Shown piece by piece: positions 35,003-43,482 of a stretch of DNA of 64,000 bases. Below the pieces are notes generated by a model, which did no database searches, was not told the origin of the DNA, and was given only the letters and a program-made list of their open reading frames with translations. Position 1 is the stretch's first letter. Each line of letters begins with the position of its first letter. The DNA is from Oribacterium parvum ACB1 (GTDB taxonomy: Bacteria; Bacillota; Clostridia; Lachnospirales; Lachnospiraceae), in NCBI RefSeq assembly GCF_000238055.2, contig NZ_KE148312.1:315061-379060 (forward strand). The letters run 5' to 3'. The position numbers and the translations under genes are program-made.

Positions 35003-36001
35003 GTGATACAGTTTATACAAGAGGAAATTTTGAGAATGGACTGGCTAAGCCGACTGTTTCGGGTGGCTTTGGAGCGTATTGGGATTGCTACGGAAAGTCG
35101 CCTCGGAGGAAGCCTTCATTTCTTTCTCTATGATTGTGTGAAAATCACAGTTTACCTTTGCGCCCTGATATTTGCCATTTCCTATGTGCAGAGCTTCTTT
35201 CCGCCGGAAAGGACAAAGCGGATTATGGGGCGTTTTCACGGCATCTATGCCAATATCATAGCGGCTCTTCTGGGAACGATTACTCCTTTTTGTTCTTGCT
35301 CCTCCATTCCGATTTTTATGGGATTTACAGCAGCCGGCATTCCCCTTGGAGTATCCTTTTCCTTTTTGATTTCCTCTCCCATGGTAGATTTGGGAAGCCT
35401 TGTGCTCCTCACCGGTATTTTCGGTCTAAGGATTGCCTCTGTCTATGTGATATTGGGACTCTTGCTGGCGGTTCTAGGCGGCTTAGTGATAGAGCATTTG
35501 TCCTTGGAAAATGAGATAGAACCCATTCTTTTGCAGCTGCAACCTGTGGAACAGGCACTCCCCACATTATCCCGGAAAGAGCGTCTTTCTTATGCTGCCG
35601 AGCAGGTGAAAACGACCTTTCGAAAGGTTTTTCCCTATATCCTTTTAGGGGTAGGTATCGGCTCTTTGATTCACAACTGGATTCCGGAGAACCTGATTAT
35701 TTCTTTACTTGGGAAAGGGAATCCTGTCGGGGTGATTCTTGCGACTCTGGTGGGGATTCCCATGTATGCGGATATTTTTGGAACGATCCCGATTGCGGAA
35801 TCCCTTCTTATGAAGGGGGCGGAGCTGGGAACGGTGCTGGCCTTTATGATGGGGGTCACTACCCTTTCTCTTCCCTCTATGATTATGCTTAGGAAAGTCA
35901 TTAAGCCGAAGCTCTTGGGGACTTTTATAGGAATATGCATCCTCGGTATTATCCTTATCGGATATATTTTTAATGCATTACAGGCGGTGCTCCTGGTATG
36001 A
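35003..36001 (+). CDS. Permease of the ArsP/DUF318 type
   Basis: Integral membrane protein of about 332 aa with eight or so helices. The motif TPFCSCSSIPIFMGFTAAGIP is the cysteine signature of predicted permeases PF03773 (ArsP-like), which export organoarsenicals or other thiol-reactive solutes. A second copy of the fold begins near FPYILLGVGIGSLIHNW, with VGIPMYADIFGTIPIAESL. I prefer GTG at 35003, behind GGGGAGG, to the earlier TTG at 34970. It is followed by a CobW GTPase and a small thioredoxin. Confidence 0.85.
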   Translation: MIQFIQEEILRMDWLSRLFRVALERIGIATESRLGGSLHFFLYDCVKITVYLCALIFAISYVQSFFPPERTKRIMGRFHGIYANIIAALLGTITPFCSCSSIPIFMGFTAAGIPLGVSFSFLISSPMVDLGSLVLLTGIFGLRIASVYVILGLLLAVLGGLVIEHLSLENEIEPILLQLQPVEQALPTLSRKERLSYAAEQVKTTFRKVFPYILLGVGIGSLIHNWIPENLIISLLGKGNPVGVILATLVGIPMYADIFGTIPIAESLLMKGAELGTVLAFMMGVTTLSLPSMIMLRKVIKPKLLGTFIGICILGIILIGYIFNALQAVLLV

Positions 36002-36099
36002 TTTAAGAGGAAAATGCTTTCCTTTTGACTAAGCAGTACTGCCGGAGTGCAGGCTATCTTGTGCTACCTTTACTACATTGTCCTTATTAGGAGATATTT

Positions 36100-37029
36100 A
36101 TGGAAAAGAAAAAGTTATTTGTGTTAACGGGCTTTTTGGGAGCCGGAAAAACCAGTCTTTTGCTACATATCCTGGAAGAATTCTCCGATAAAAAGCTTGC
36201 AGTCATTCAAAACGAATTTGGAAAAATCGGGATTGACGGAAGCATCCTTCAAAAAAAGGGGATACAAATCAAAGAAATCAACCGAGGCTCCATTTTTTGC
36301 TCCTGCCTGCAACTTTCCTTTGTGGAGGCTCTGGCAGAGATGGGTAAGGGAGAGTTGGAATACCTTTTTGTGGAAAGCTCCGGTCTTGCCGATCCTTCGA
36401 ATATTCGGGACATTTTAAAGAGTGTAGAAGTTCTAGCCGGGGACGTCTATGATTTTCAGGGAGTGATCTGCCTGATTGACGGCGTACATTTTCCGAAGCA
36501 GGTAAAGGATACGGAAACGGTAGATCGGCAGTTAAAGCATTGTGATGTAGCCATCGTGAACAAGATGGATTTGATTTCCGAGGAACAATATAAGAAAGTA
36601 CTTTCTTTGATTCGGGAAGTGAATCCCCATTGCCTGATTTTACAATGTGAAAATGGAAGAGCAGATCTTAGCTTTATTCGAGAGGGCTTTGAAAAGGGAA
36701 GCTGGATAGATTCGGAAGAAAGCTTAAATACAGTGGACAACAAGCCGAAAACCATTTCTCTGGTATGTGCGGAAAATGTTTCCAAAGAGCGTTTTCATCA
36801 ATTTTTACAAGCAGTTTTGCCGGACTGTTATCGGATTAAAGGTTTTTTCCTTTTGGACAATTGCTGGATGCAAGTGGATGTGGTGGAAGAACTAATCGAC
36901 TATAAGCCATGCCCTGAGAAGGAGATTTCCGAGCTGGTATTTTTGTCGAAGGTTGGACCAAAGGTGATTCGGAGCATTGATGAAGCTTGGAAAAAGACGA
37001 TGGATAGTCCCATGAAATTAAAGAATTAA
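36100..37029 (+). CDS. CobW/COG0523-family P-loop GTPase
   Basis: GTPase of 309 aa. Walker A GFLGAGKTS (about 11-19), switch region NEFGKIGIDGSIL, metal-binding motif FCSC (a short form of the usual CxCC), Walker B LFVESSGLADPSNI, and the base-specificity motif NKMD (VAIVNKMDLI). The C-terminal domain begins around SLVCAENVSKERFHQFL. COG0523 proteins act as metallochaperones or metal insertases. Placed between a permease and a thioredoxin-like protein, it may load or sense a metal for them. Confidence 0.88.
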   Translation: MEKKKLFVLTGFLGAGKTSLLLHILEEFSDKKLAVIQNEFGKIGIDGSILQKKGIQIKEINRGSIFCSCLQLSFVEALAEMGKGELEYLFVESSGLADPSNIRDILKSVEVLAGDVYDFQGVICLIDGVHFPKQVKDTETVDRQLKHCDVAIVNKMDLISEEQYKKVLSLIREVNPHCLILQCENGRADLSFIREGFEKGSWIDSEESLNTVDNKPKTISLVCAENVSKERFHQFLQAVLPDCYRIKGFFLLDNCWMQVDVVEELIDYKPCPEKEISELVFLSKVGPKVIRSIDEAWKKTMDSPMKLKN

Positions 37030-37064
37030 AGAGTAAGAAAAGTTGGAAAGAAACGTAAAGAGGG

Positions 37065-37307
37065 ATGAATATGGAAATCAAGGTTATCGGTGCAGGCTGT
37101 AAAGAATGTGATACATTATATCAAAATGTAAAAGAGGCGGTAAAAGAGCTGGGGAAGGATGCTAAAATCGAAAAAGTAGAGGAGTTAATCGAGATTGTAA
37201 AGCTTGGGGTACTCAGTGCGCCATCCCTCATGATTGATGGGAAACTTATCGTAAGCGGACGGGTTCCCGGAGTCGGAGAATTGAAAAAACTTTTGTCTTT
37301 AATCTGA
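37065..37307 (+). CDS. Small thioredoxin-like protein (TM0996/MTH895 type)
   Basis: Redox protein of 80 aa with the compact thioredoxin fold: IKVIGAGCKECDTLYQN (active site C-K-E-C), then APSLMIDGKLIVSGRVPGVGELKKLL with the cis-proline (APSL). This family often travels with ArsP-type permeases, which agrees with the permease two genes upstream. An in-frame ATG also lies at 37071. Confidence 0.9.
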   Translation: MNMEIKVIGAGCKECDTLYQNVKEAVKELGKDAKIEKVEELIEIVKLGVLSAPSLMIDGKLIVSGRVPGVGELKKLLSLI

Positions 37308-37378
37308 ATGTGGGACATGCCACTCCCAGAGCGATTCTTCCCTTTGGCATTATGGCGAAGGTGGATGTTTTGGCACAA

Positions 37379-37412
37379 AGAATCAGCTTTACGGAAGCGT
37401 AAGGCTGATTCT
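37379..37412. terminator. Strong stem-loop after the thioredoxin-like gene
   Basis: Fifteen-base-pair stem AGAATCAGCTTTACG/CGTAAGGCTGATTCT (one G-T pair) with loop GAAG, 72 bases after the stop. No T-run follows on the plus strand, so it may be a weak terminator or an RNA-stability element. Confidence 0.55.
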
Positions 37413-37446
37413 TAACTAAAAAAGACACATATTTTTCACAACTAAA

Positions 37447-37488
37447 TTAGCACTCAACACTTGACAGTGCTAACAACTTGAGTATAAT
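37447..37488 (+). promoter_or_regulatory. CIRCE operator with sigma-A promoter for hsp20
   Basis: TTAGCACTC-N9-CAGTGCTAA (37447-37473) matches the CIRCE consensus TTAGCACTC-N9-GAGTGCTAA with one mismatch. A -35 box TTGACA (37461-37466) lies inside it, followed 16 bp later by TATAAT (37483-37488). HrcA binding would block this promoter; heat would release it. A leader of about 130 bases precedes the hsp20 start. Confidence 0.92.
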
Positions 37489-37620
37489 CATAATCAAGCA
37501 GAGGAACAGAGAAGACCGCAAGGACTTTAAAGGTTCTCACGATGATGAAGGTTCTTCCCCTTGCTGAAAAAAATGACAAGAGATTAGAAGTCAAAAGAAG
37601 AGTATAAGGAGGAAAAAGAT

Positions 37621-38070
37621 ATGTTAGCACCTAGCATTTTTGGAGAGAATTTATTTGATGATTGGTTTGATTTTCCGAGTTTCGGAGGCATTGGCAGAGT
37701 AGAGAATAAGCTTTACGGAGACCGCAGCGGAAGATTGATGAAGACAGATGTCCATGAGAAGGACGGACAGTACGATATGGATATCGACCTTCCGGGCTTT
37801 AAGAAAGAGGATATCAAGGTAGAGCTTCATGACGGCTATCTTCAGGTCAGTGCTGTGAAGGGCTTAAATGAAGAAGAGAAGGATGAGAAGGGTAAACTCA
37901 TTCGTCAGGAGCGTTACTCCGGCTCTATGCAAAGAAGCTTTTATGTTGGTGACAGCATTAAGCAGGAAGATGTAAAAGCAAAGTTTGAACAGGGCGTTCT
38001 GAAGCTTTCCTTCCCGAAGGAAGGGGAGAAGAAACTTCCGGAAAAGCAGCCGATTATGATTGAAGGTTAA
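37621..38070 (+). CDS. hsp20: Small heat shock protein, Hsp20/alpha-crystallin family
   Basis: ATP-independent holdase chaperone, 149 aa. Alpha-crystallin domain from about residue 38: MKTDVHEKDGQYDMDIDLPGFKKEDIKVELHDGYLQVSA, ending GVLKLSFPK; the C-terminal tail has the IxI-like PIMIEG. Binds unfolding proteins in the cytoplasm. Strong AAGGAGG site. The CIRCE promoter upstream places it in the HrcA regulon; the nearest downstream gene is over 500 bp away, so it is monocistronic. Confidence 0.95.
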   Translation: MLAPSIFGENLFDDWFDFPSFGGIGRVENKLYGDRSGRLMKTDVHEKDGQYDMDIDLPGFKKEDIKVELHDGYLQVSAVKGLNEEEKDEKGKLIRQERYSGSMQRSFYVGDSIKQEDVKAKFEQGVLKLSFPKEGEKKLPEKQPIMIEG

Positions 38071-38294
38071 GGCTGCCTTGTTGCGGAATTTAAGGCTAGG
38101 AAATGTAAAGAAAGAAGATAGAATTTAATAGATTCTATTTGGGGAAGGCACTCTTTATGATGAGAGATAAACCTGCGGATCTCATTAAGCCGGTAGTATC
38201 TATTAAGAAGTAAATTTAGAAGCCTGAGTTTTAGAGCTTTCCTAGATAAAGCTTCGACTGTTAAAAGAAATATCCGCTTGAAGGGGGATAAGAA

Positions 38295-38333
38295 AAGGTT
38301 TGTGAAAAGATTCACTTTTACAGACCTTTTTTT
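38295..38333 (+). terminator. Rho-independent terminator
   Basis: Stem AAGGTTTGTGAAAAG with CTTTTACAGACCTT (one bulge, one G-T pair), then a run of seven T. It lies in the 516-bp gap between hsp20 and the alcohol dehydrogenase, where no convincing gene is seen. Confidence 0.75.
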
Positions 38334-38514
38334 ATCCCTAAATATTTTTCACACCTAGATATGCTTTTTTACCAGTATATTTTTTATAACTATTCATTTT
38401 GTTTCAATTTTTTGATAAATAGGATTTTCTATTAAATTCTTTAGGGAGGCGTGAATATAAAAGGGAAAAGGAAGAGAGGAAAAAAGCAGAACAGAAAAAT
38501 AGATTGTTAAAATA

Positions 38515-38543
38515 TTGACATATAAATAATAGAAGAGTAGCAT
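38515..38543 (+). promoter_or_regulatory. Probable promoter of the alcohol dehydrogenase
   Basis: TTGACA (38515-38520) and TAGCAT (38538-38543) with 17-bp spacing, 44 bp before the ATG. The -10 box is a moderate match only. Confidence 0.5.
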
Positions 38544-38586
38544 GGGGGACGTAAAAAGTTGAAAGGTCTATTTAAGGAGGCTTAAG

Positions 38587-39801
38587 ATGAGATTTACATT
38601 ACCAAGAGACATTTATCACGGAGAGAATGCATTAGAGGCTTTGAAGACTTTTAAAGGAAAGAAGGCCTTTGTCTGCGTGGGCGGCGGATCGATGAAGCGT
38701 TTCGGTTTTTTGGACAGAGTAGTACAATACTTACAGGAAGCCGGTATGGAGGTTAAGCTTTTTGAAGGGATTGAGTCCGATCCTTCCGTGGATACTGTCA
38801 TGAAGGGGGCAAAGGAAATGCAGGACTTCGGACCGGATTGGATTGTGGCAATCGGCGGTGGCTCTCCTATTGATGCAGCGAAGGCAATGTGGATTAAGTA
38901 CGAATATCCGGAGTGCACCTTTGAAGATATGTGTAAGGTCTTTGGCATCCCGACACTTCGAAATAAGGCAAAGTTCTGCGCGATTTCCTCTACTTCCGGA
39001 ACGGCTACCGAGGTAACCGCATTTTCCATTATCACAGACTACAAAAAGGGAATTAAGTATCCCATCGCAGACTTTGAAATCACTCCGGATGTTGCTATCG
39101 TTGACCCGGCTCTGGCACAGACCATGCCGAAGAAGCTCGTTGCGCATACCGGAATGGATGCATTAACTCATGCGATTGAAGCTTATGTTTCTACCGCAAA
39201 TTGCGACTACACGGATCCTTTGGCGTTGCACGCGATTGAGATGATTCGGGATGACCTGGTAGATTCCTATAATGAGGATAAGAACGCCAGAAATGAGATG
39301 CACAACGCGCAGTGCCTTGCCGGAATGGCATTTTCCAATGCACTTCTCGGAATCGTGCATTCCATGGCGCATAAGACCGGTGCGGCATTCGGGGATTTAG
39401 GCGCACACATCATTCACGGTGCGGCAAATGCCATGTATCTCCCGAAGGTTATCGCATTCAATGCAAAGGACGAGACGGCGAAGAAGCGTTATGCCAAGAT
39501 TGCCGATGTTATTGGCCTTTCCGGACATTCGGATGACGAAAAGGTAAAGGCATTGATTACTTATGTAAGAGGTTTAAACGACAAGCTGAACATTCCGCAT
39601 TGTATCAAGAACTATGGTGCAGACTCTTATCCTACAGAGCAGGGATTCGTTCCGGAGAAGGTTTTCTTAGAGAGACTGCATGACATTGCGGTAAATGCCG
39701 TTGCCGATGCCTGCACAGGCTCCAACCCCCGTCAGCCGAGCGTAGAGGAAATGGAAAAGCTCTTAAAGTGCTGCTACTATGACACGGAAGTGGATTTCTA
39801 A
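38587..39801 (+). CDS. Iron-containing alcohol dehydrogenase
   Basis: Type III NAD(P)-dependent alcohol dehydrogenase of 404 aa. Nucleotide-binding GGGSPIDAAKAMW (about 96-108); ISSTSGTATEVTAFSIITD; metal-site segments HTGMDALTHAIEAYVS and GIVHSMAHKTGAAF, then GAHIIHGAANAMYLP, supplying the Asp and His ligands. It interconverts aldehydes and alcohols during fermentation; the closest class looks like the butanol/ethanol dehydrogenases of clostridia. Strong AAGGAGG site, own promoter and terminator. Confidence 0.95.
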   Translation: MRFTLPRDIYHGENALEALKTFKGKKAFVCVGGGSMKRFGFLDRVVQYLQEAGMEVKLFEGIESDPSVDTVMKGAKEMQDFGPDWIVAIGGGSPIDAAKAMWIKYEYPECTFEDMCKVFGIPTLRNKAKFCAISSTSGTATEVTAFSIITDYKKGIKYPIADFEITPDVAIVDPALAQTMPKKLVAHTGMDALTHAIEAYVSTANCDYTDPLALHAIEMIRDDLVDSYNEDKNARNEMHNAQCLAGMAFSNALLGIVHSMAHKTGAAFGDLGAHIIHGAANAMYLPKVIAFNAKDETAKKRYAKIADVIGLSGHSDDEKVKALITYVRGLNDKLNIPHCIKNYGADSYPTEQGFVPEKVFLERLHDIAVNAVADACTGSNPRQPSVEEMEKLLKCCYYDTEVDF

Positions 39802-39844
39802 ACAAGAAAGCGAATTCTATTTTGTATTTACGCGTTATGATTAA

Positions 39845-39887
39845 AAGCAAGCTCCTCGAATGTTTTTAGTGGGGAGCTTGCTTTTTT
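39845..39887 (+). terminator. Terminator of the alcohol dehydrogenase gene
   Basis: Stem AAGCAAGCTCC/GGGAGCTTGCTT (with one bulge) around a 16-base loop, followed by TTTTTT. Confidence 0.88.
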
Positions 39888-39949
39888 ATCTTAATATTCC
39901 TATAATTTTGTAAAAATTTATATTTTAAGTATAAAGAAAAGGAGAATTT

Positions 39950-40255
39950 ATGGGAGAATCTTATTTTGACGGCGGTTTATTACAGTTAATCGGATGGAAA
40001 CTTTTGGGGGCTTTAATCATTTTGTGTACCTTTGGTATTTGTACTCCTTGGGCAATATGCATGATTTATAACTGGGAAATCTCTCATACTGTGATTAACG
40101 GACATCGTCTTCGTTTTACCGGTACAGCGACCGGCTTATTCCTGCAGTGGATTAAATGGTTTTTCCTCTGCATCATCACTTTCGGTATATATGGCTTTTG
40201 GGTAGGAATTGCTTTGAAAAAGTGGCAGGTAGCACATACCGAGTTTGCAAATTAA
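39950..40255 (+). CDS. DUF898-like small membrane protein
   Basis: Protein of 101 aa with two hydrophobic halves, each ending in a similar glycine-turn motif: LLGALIILCTFGICTPWAIC and WFFLCIITFGIYGFWVGIALKKW. The pattern TFGICxPW/TFGIYGFW is that of the DUF898 (YjgN-like) family. Function unknown. AGGAG site before the ATG. Confidence 0.8.
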   Translation: MGESYFDGGLLQLIGWKLLGALIILCTFGICTPWAICMIYNWEISHTVINGHRLRFTGTATGLFLQWIKWFFLCIITFGIYGFWVGIALKKWQVAHTEFAN

Positions 40256-40287
40256 AATTTCTGCAGAATACAATTTTGCGTAGGAGT

Positions 40288-40324
40288 AAGAGTCTTTTTG
40301 GACTTCCCCGGGGCTCTTATTTTT
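40288..40324 (+). terminator. Probable terminator after the DUF898-like gene
   Basis: Seven-base-pair stem AAGAGTC/GGCTCTT (one G-T pair), followed by ATTTTT. Confidence 0.5.
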
Positions 40325-40361
40325 GACTATGGAAATATAATAAAAATTTTTTTTTCATAGA

Positions 40362-40389
40362 TTGTAAATGGCGCTGTATTTGATACAAT
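40362..40389 (+). promoter_or_regulatory. Probable promoter of potABC
   Basis: TTGTAA (40362-40367) and TACAAT (40384-40389), spacing 16. A small hairpin CTGCC-ATC-GGCAG follows in the leader, before the AAGGGGG ribosome site. Confidence 0.5.
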
Positions 40390-40441
40390 AGGTCTATTGC
40401 TGCCATCGGCAGTAAAAAATGTAGAAGGGGGTTTTTATGAG

Positions 40442-41524
40442 TTGGAAAAAACGCTGATTGATTTAAGGGGAATTACCAAATCTTTTGATGGAGAGCTGAT
40501 TTTGGATGATCTGAATCTTTCCATAAGAGAGAACAGTTTCGTAACTTTGCTCGGGCCTTCGGGTTGTGGCAAGACGACCACACTTCGTATTATTGGAGGC
40601 TTTGTGCATCCGGATAAAGGACAGGTATTTTTTGAGGGGAAGGACATCACCAATTTGCCGGCAAACAAACGGCAGTTAAATACGGTATTTCAAAAATATG
40701 CTCTATTTCCTCATATGAATATTGCGGAAAATATTGCCTTTGGACTGAGGATACGCAATAAGTCGGAGGCTTATATTCGGGATAAGATTCAATATGCCTT
40801 GAAGCTTGTGAACTTACAAGGCTATGAGAAGCGTTCCGTGACTTCGCTTTCCGGCGGGCAGCAGCAAAGAATCGCTATAGCAAGAGCGATCGTGAATGAG
40901 CCCAGAGTCTTACTTTTGGACGAACCCTTGGGGGCTTTGGACTTAAAGCTTCGGCAGGAGATGCAATACGAACTGATTCGCTTAAAAAATGAATTGGGAA
41001 TTACCTTTATCTATGTTACCCATGATCAGGAAGAGGCACTGACCATGTCCGATTATGTGGTGGTAATGAATCAGGGTTATATCCAGCAGGCGGGCTCCCC
41101 CGAGCAGATTTATAATGAGCCGGAAAATGCCTTTGTGGCGGATTTTATCGGCGATTCCAATATCGTACCGGGCATTATGTTAGAAGATAGACTGGTACAA
41201 ATTTTTGGTGCAAACTTCCCTTGTATTGACGAGGGCTTTGGCCGAAACAAACCTGTCGATGTGGTTATCCGACCGGAGGACGTGGAAATTTTGGAAGACG
41301 GAGATGATCGTGCAATTCTTAAAGGAACAATGACGCACATCATTTTCAAGGGAGAAATCTATGAGATGGAATGCACCACCGAGGATGGCTTCGAGTGGTT
41401 GGTGCACTCCACGGAGATGCATGAGCCGGGAAAGAAGGTGGGACTCTATGTCAGACCTTCCAATATTCAGATAATGAATAAGCCCGAGTCTGAGGACGAG
41501 GAGGCTATCGGCATTGAAGAATAA
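40442..41524 (+). CDS. potA: Spermidine/putrescine ABC transporter ATP-binding protein PotA
   Basis: ATPase of the polyamine importer, about 360 aa. Walker [11 protein letters not shown]-loop [12 protein letters not shown], signature LSGGQQQR, Walker [13 protein letters not shown], switch THDQEE, and a C-terminal TOBE-type regulatory part ([20 protein letters not shown]). The start appears to be TTG at 40442, ten bases after AAGGGGG. An ATG at 40437 is out of frame and ends after six codons (MSWKKR), and the longer TTG frame from 40397 runs through the ribosome site. The next gene overlaps by 11 bp. Operon potA-potB-potC. Confidence 0.93.
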   Translation: MEKTLIDLRGITKSFDGELILDDLNLSIRENSFVTLLGPSGCGKTTTLRIIGGFVHPDKGQVFFEGKDITNLPANKRQLNTVFQKYALFPHMNIAENIAFGLRIRNKSEAYIRDKIQYALKLVNLQGYEKRSVTSLSGGQQQRIAIARAIVNEPRVLLLDEPLGALDLKLRQEMQYELIRLKNELGITFIYVTHDQEEALTMSDYVVVMNQGYIQQAGSPEQIYNEPENAFVADFIGDSNIVPGIMLEDRLVQIFGANFPCIDEGFGRNKPVDVVIRPEDVEILEDGDDRAILKGTMTHIIFKGEIYEMECTTEDGFEWLVHSTEMHEPGKKVGLYVRPSNIQIMNKPESEDEEAIGIEE

Positions 41525-42332
41525 AGAGAATACCTTACTGGCCACACCCTACTTAGTTTGGATGTGTGGTTTTATTGTCATTCCGCTGGCACTCGTGATT
41601 TACTATGCCTTTACGACGAAGGCGGGTGCCTTTACGCTGGAAAATGTAGGGCAGATTTTACTGTGGGAAAATTACAAGCCCCTAGTTTTGGCACTGCTTC
41701 TTTCTTTAGCAAGTACGGTGCTCTGCTTTGTTTTTGCCTTTCCGCTTGCTTTAATTCTTCGCAATAAGAAAATCGGGAAAGGCTCTTTTGTGGCGTTTAT
41801 TTTTATTCTTCCCATGTGGATGAATTCGCTGCTTCGGATTCTTGCGTGGCAGACTCTCTTGGAGCGAAAAGGGGTGCTGAACGAGATTTTGCTTTCTTTG
41901 CATTTACCAAGACAGAACCTCATCAATACTCCCTATGCCATTATTCTCGGCATGGTTTATGACTTCCTGCCCTTTATGATTTTACCGATTTACAACACGC
42001 TAAGTAAAATTGATGACAATACCATTGATGCGGCCTATGACCTTGGGGCGAGCTTCTTCACAACCCTTTGGAAGGTGATATTACCGCTTTCCGTTCCGGG
42101 CATTGTCTCGGGGGTGACCATGGTTTTTGTTCCGGCACTCACTACCTTTGCCATTTCGAATATCCTTGGAGGTGGAAAGATTTACCTAATCGGAAATGTT
42201 ATCGAGCAGGAGTTTACGACAAATTCCAATTGGAATGTGGGCTCCGGCCTTTCCATGATTCTGATGCTCTTTATCATTCTTTCCATGGCGGTCCTTTCCC
42301 GCTATGACAACGGAGAGGGGGCGATGTTTTAA
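41514..42332 (+). CDS. potB: Spermidine/putrescine ABC transporter permease PotB
   Basis: Membrane permease of 272 aa with six helices. The cytoplasmic EAA-type loop reads [32 protein letters not shown], which docks on PotA. Starts at TTG 41514 inside the end of potA, behind GAGGAGG; the stop overlaps the potC start (TAATG). Confidence 0.93.
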   Translation: MKNKENTLLATPYLVWMCGFIVIPLALVIYYAFTTKAGAFTLENVGQILLWENYKPLVLALLLSLASTVLCFVFAFPLALILRNKKIGKGSFVAFIFILPMWMNSLLRILAWQTLLERKGVLNEILLSLHLPRQNLINTPYAIILGMVYDFLPFMILPIYNTLSKIDDNTIDAAYDLGASFFTTLWKVILPLSVPGIVSGVTMVFVPALTTFAISNILGGGKIYLIGNVIEQEFTTNSNWNVGSGLSMILMLFIILSMAVLSRYDNGEGAMF

Positions 42333-43132
42333 TGGAAAAAAGAGGAAAAAAATATTTGGAAAACGGTTATTTAGGCTTGGTGGTGCTCTTTCTCTATGCA
42401 CCTATATTCATGCTGACCGCGCTTTCCTTTAATGCGGGACGAAGCAGAGCTCATTTTTCCGGCTTCAGTCTTCAGTGGTATGCGGAGATGTTTCAGGACG
42501 AGGCAATTTTGCAGGCCTTAAAGAATACATTGATTATTGCATTTTTGTCGGCCTTTATCGCGACTGTACTGGGTACCATGGCGGCGATTGCAATTCGAAA
42601 AATGAAGAAGCTGCCGAGAAATCTGATTATCGGGGTAAGTAATGTCCCGATGCTGAATGCCGACATTGTGACCGGTATTTCTTTGATGCTGATGTTTATT
42701 GCCTTTCGTTTTAGCTTGGGCTTTAACACCATACTCATTTCCCATATTACCTTTAATCTGCCTTATGTTCTTCTTTCCGTGCTTCCGAAGATTCGGCAGA
42801 GCTCACAGGTAAGCTATGAGGCGGCACTTGACCTTGGGGCGACTCCGCTTTACGCCTTCTTTAAGGTAGTGCTTCCGGATATTATGCCGGGGGTTTTATC
42901 AGGATTTTTACTGGCCTTTACCATGAGCCTCGATGACTTTATCATCACGCACTTTACCAGAGGCGCGGGCATCGATACCATTTCTACACTGGTCTATTCC
43001 GAGGCAAGAAAGGGAATCAAGCCGACGATGTATGCCCTCTCCACCCTCATTTTTGTGACGGTTTTTGTGGTTTTACTTTGTGCGAACTTTGCACCGGGAT
43101 TTTTTGAGCGGAAGAAGGAGAAGACTGCATAA
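42332..43132 (+). CDS. potC: Spermidine/putrescine ABC transporter permease PotC
   Basis: Second permease, 266 aa. EAA-type loop SYEAALDLGATPLYAFFKVVLPDIMPGVLSG followed by FLLAFTMSLDDFIITHFTRG, a characteristic PotC/PotI segment. Translation is coupled to potB. The binding-protein gene potD follows only after a 350-bp spacer filled by an inverted-repeat element, instead of directly. Confidence 0.93.
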   Translation: MEKRGKKYLENGYLGLVVLFLYAPIFMLTALSFNAGRSRAHFSGFSLQWYAEMFQDEAILQALKNTLIIAFLSAFIATVLGTMAAIAIRKMKKLPRNLIIGVSNVPMLNADIVTGISLMLMFIAFRFSLGFNTILISHITFNLPYVLLSVLPKIRQSSQVSYEAALDLGATPLYAFFKVVLPDIMPGVLSGFLLAFTMSLDDFIITHFTRGAGIDTISTLVYSEARKGIKPTMYALSTLIFVTVFVVLLCANFAPGFFERKKEKTA

Positions 43133-43186
43133 AGCGAATATTTGCCGAATCACCTTCGCACATCTCTTCAAAAGGTGTTTTAAAGC

Positions 43187-43412
43187 ACTCTTTTATCGAG
43201 CTCTTTTCGCTGTATATTTCCCTCAAGACCCACTGCGTTCCCTATTTGTTCCATGCACTTATTCACTCGTGCTCCTAGCGAACTCGCTACGCTCAAACAC
43301 GCTTCGCACTCGTTAGTTAGCATGGAACAAATAACGGGAGCCTCGCGATGGTCTTTTCGTGAAATATACAGATAAAGAGCAGGTTTAAAATAGAGCAATC
43401 CTAAAAAAGAGT
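43187..43412. repeat. Imperfect long inverted repeat between potC and potD
   Basis: The left arm (43187-43256) and the reverse complement of the right arm (43320-43412) share blocks: CACTCTTTT, GAGCTCTTT, CTGTATATTTC, AAGACC and TATTTGTTCCATGC. The centre contains a small palindrome TAGCGA-AC-TCGCTA. It could fold as one large hairpin of about 225 bases. No coding frame is seen in the 350-bp gap. It may be a MITE-like insertion or a structured RNA. Confidence 0.7.
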
Positions 43413-43482
43413 GCGACTTGTAAAAAAGTTGATATATTGTTATAACGTTTGAAATTTTCAATACTAAGAGTAGGAAAAGATT

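Noticed and set aside
40397..40441. Upstream TTG extension of potA and the six-codon ATG frame MSWKKR
   Set aside because: The extension runs through the ribosome site, and the ATG frame stops at once. TTG at 40442 fits spacing and family length better.
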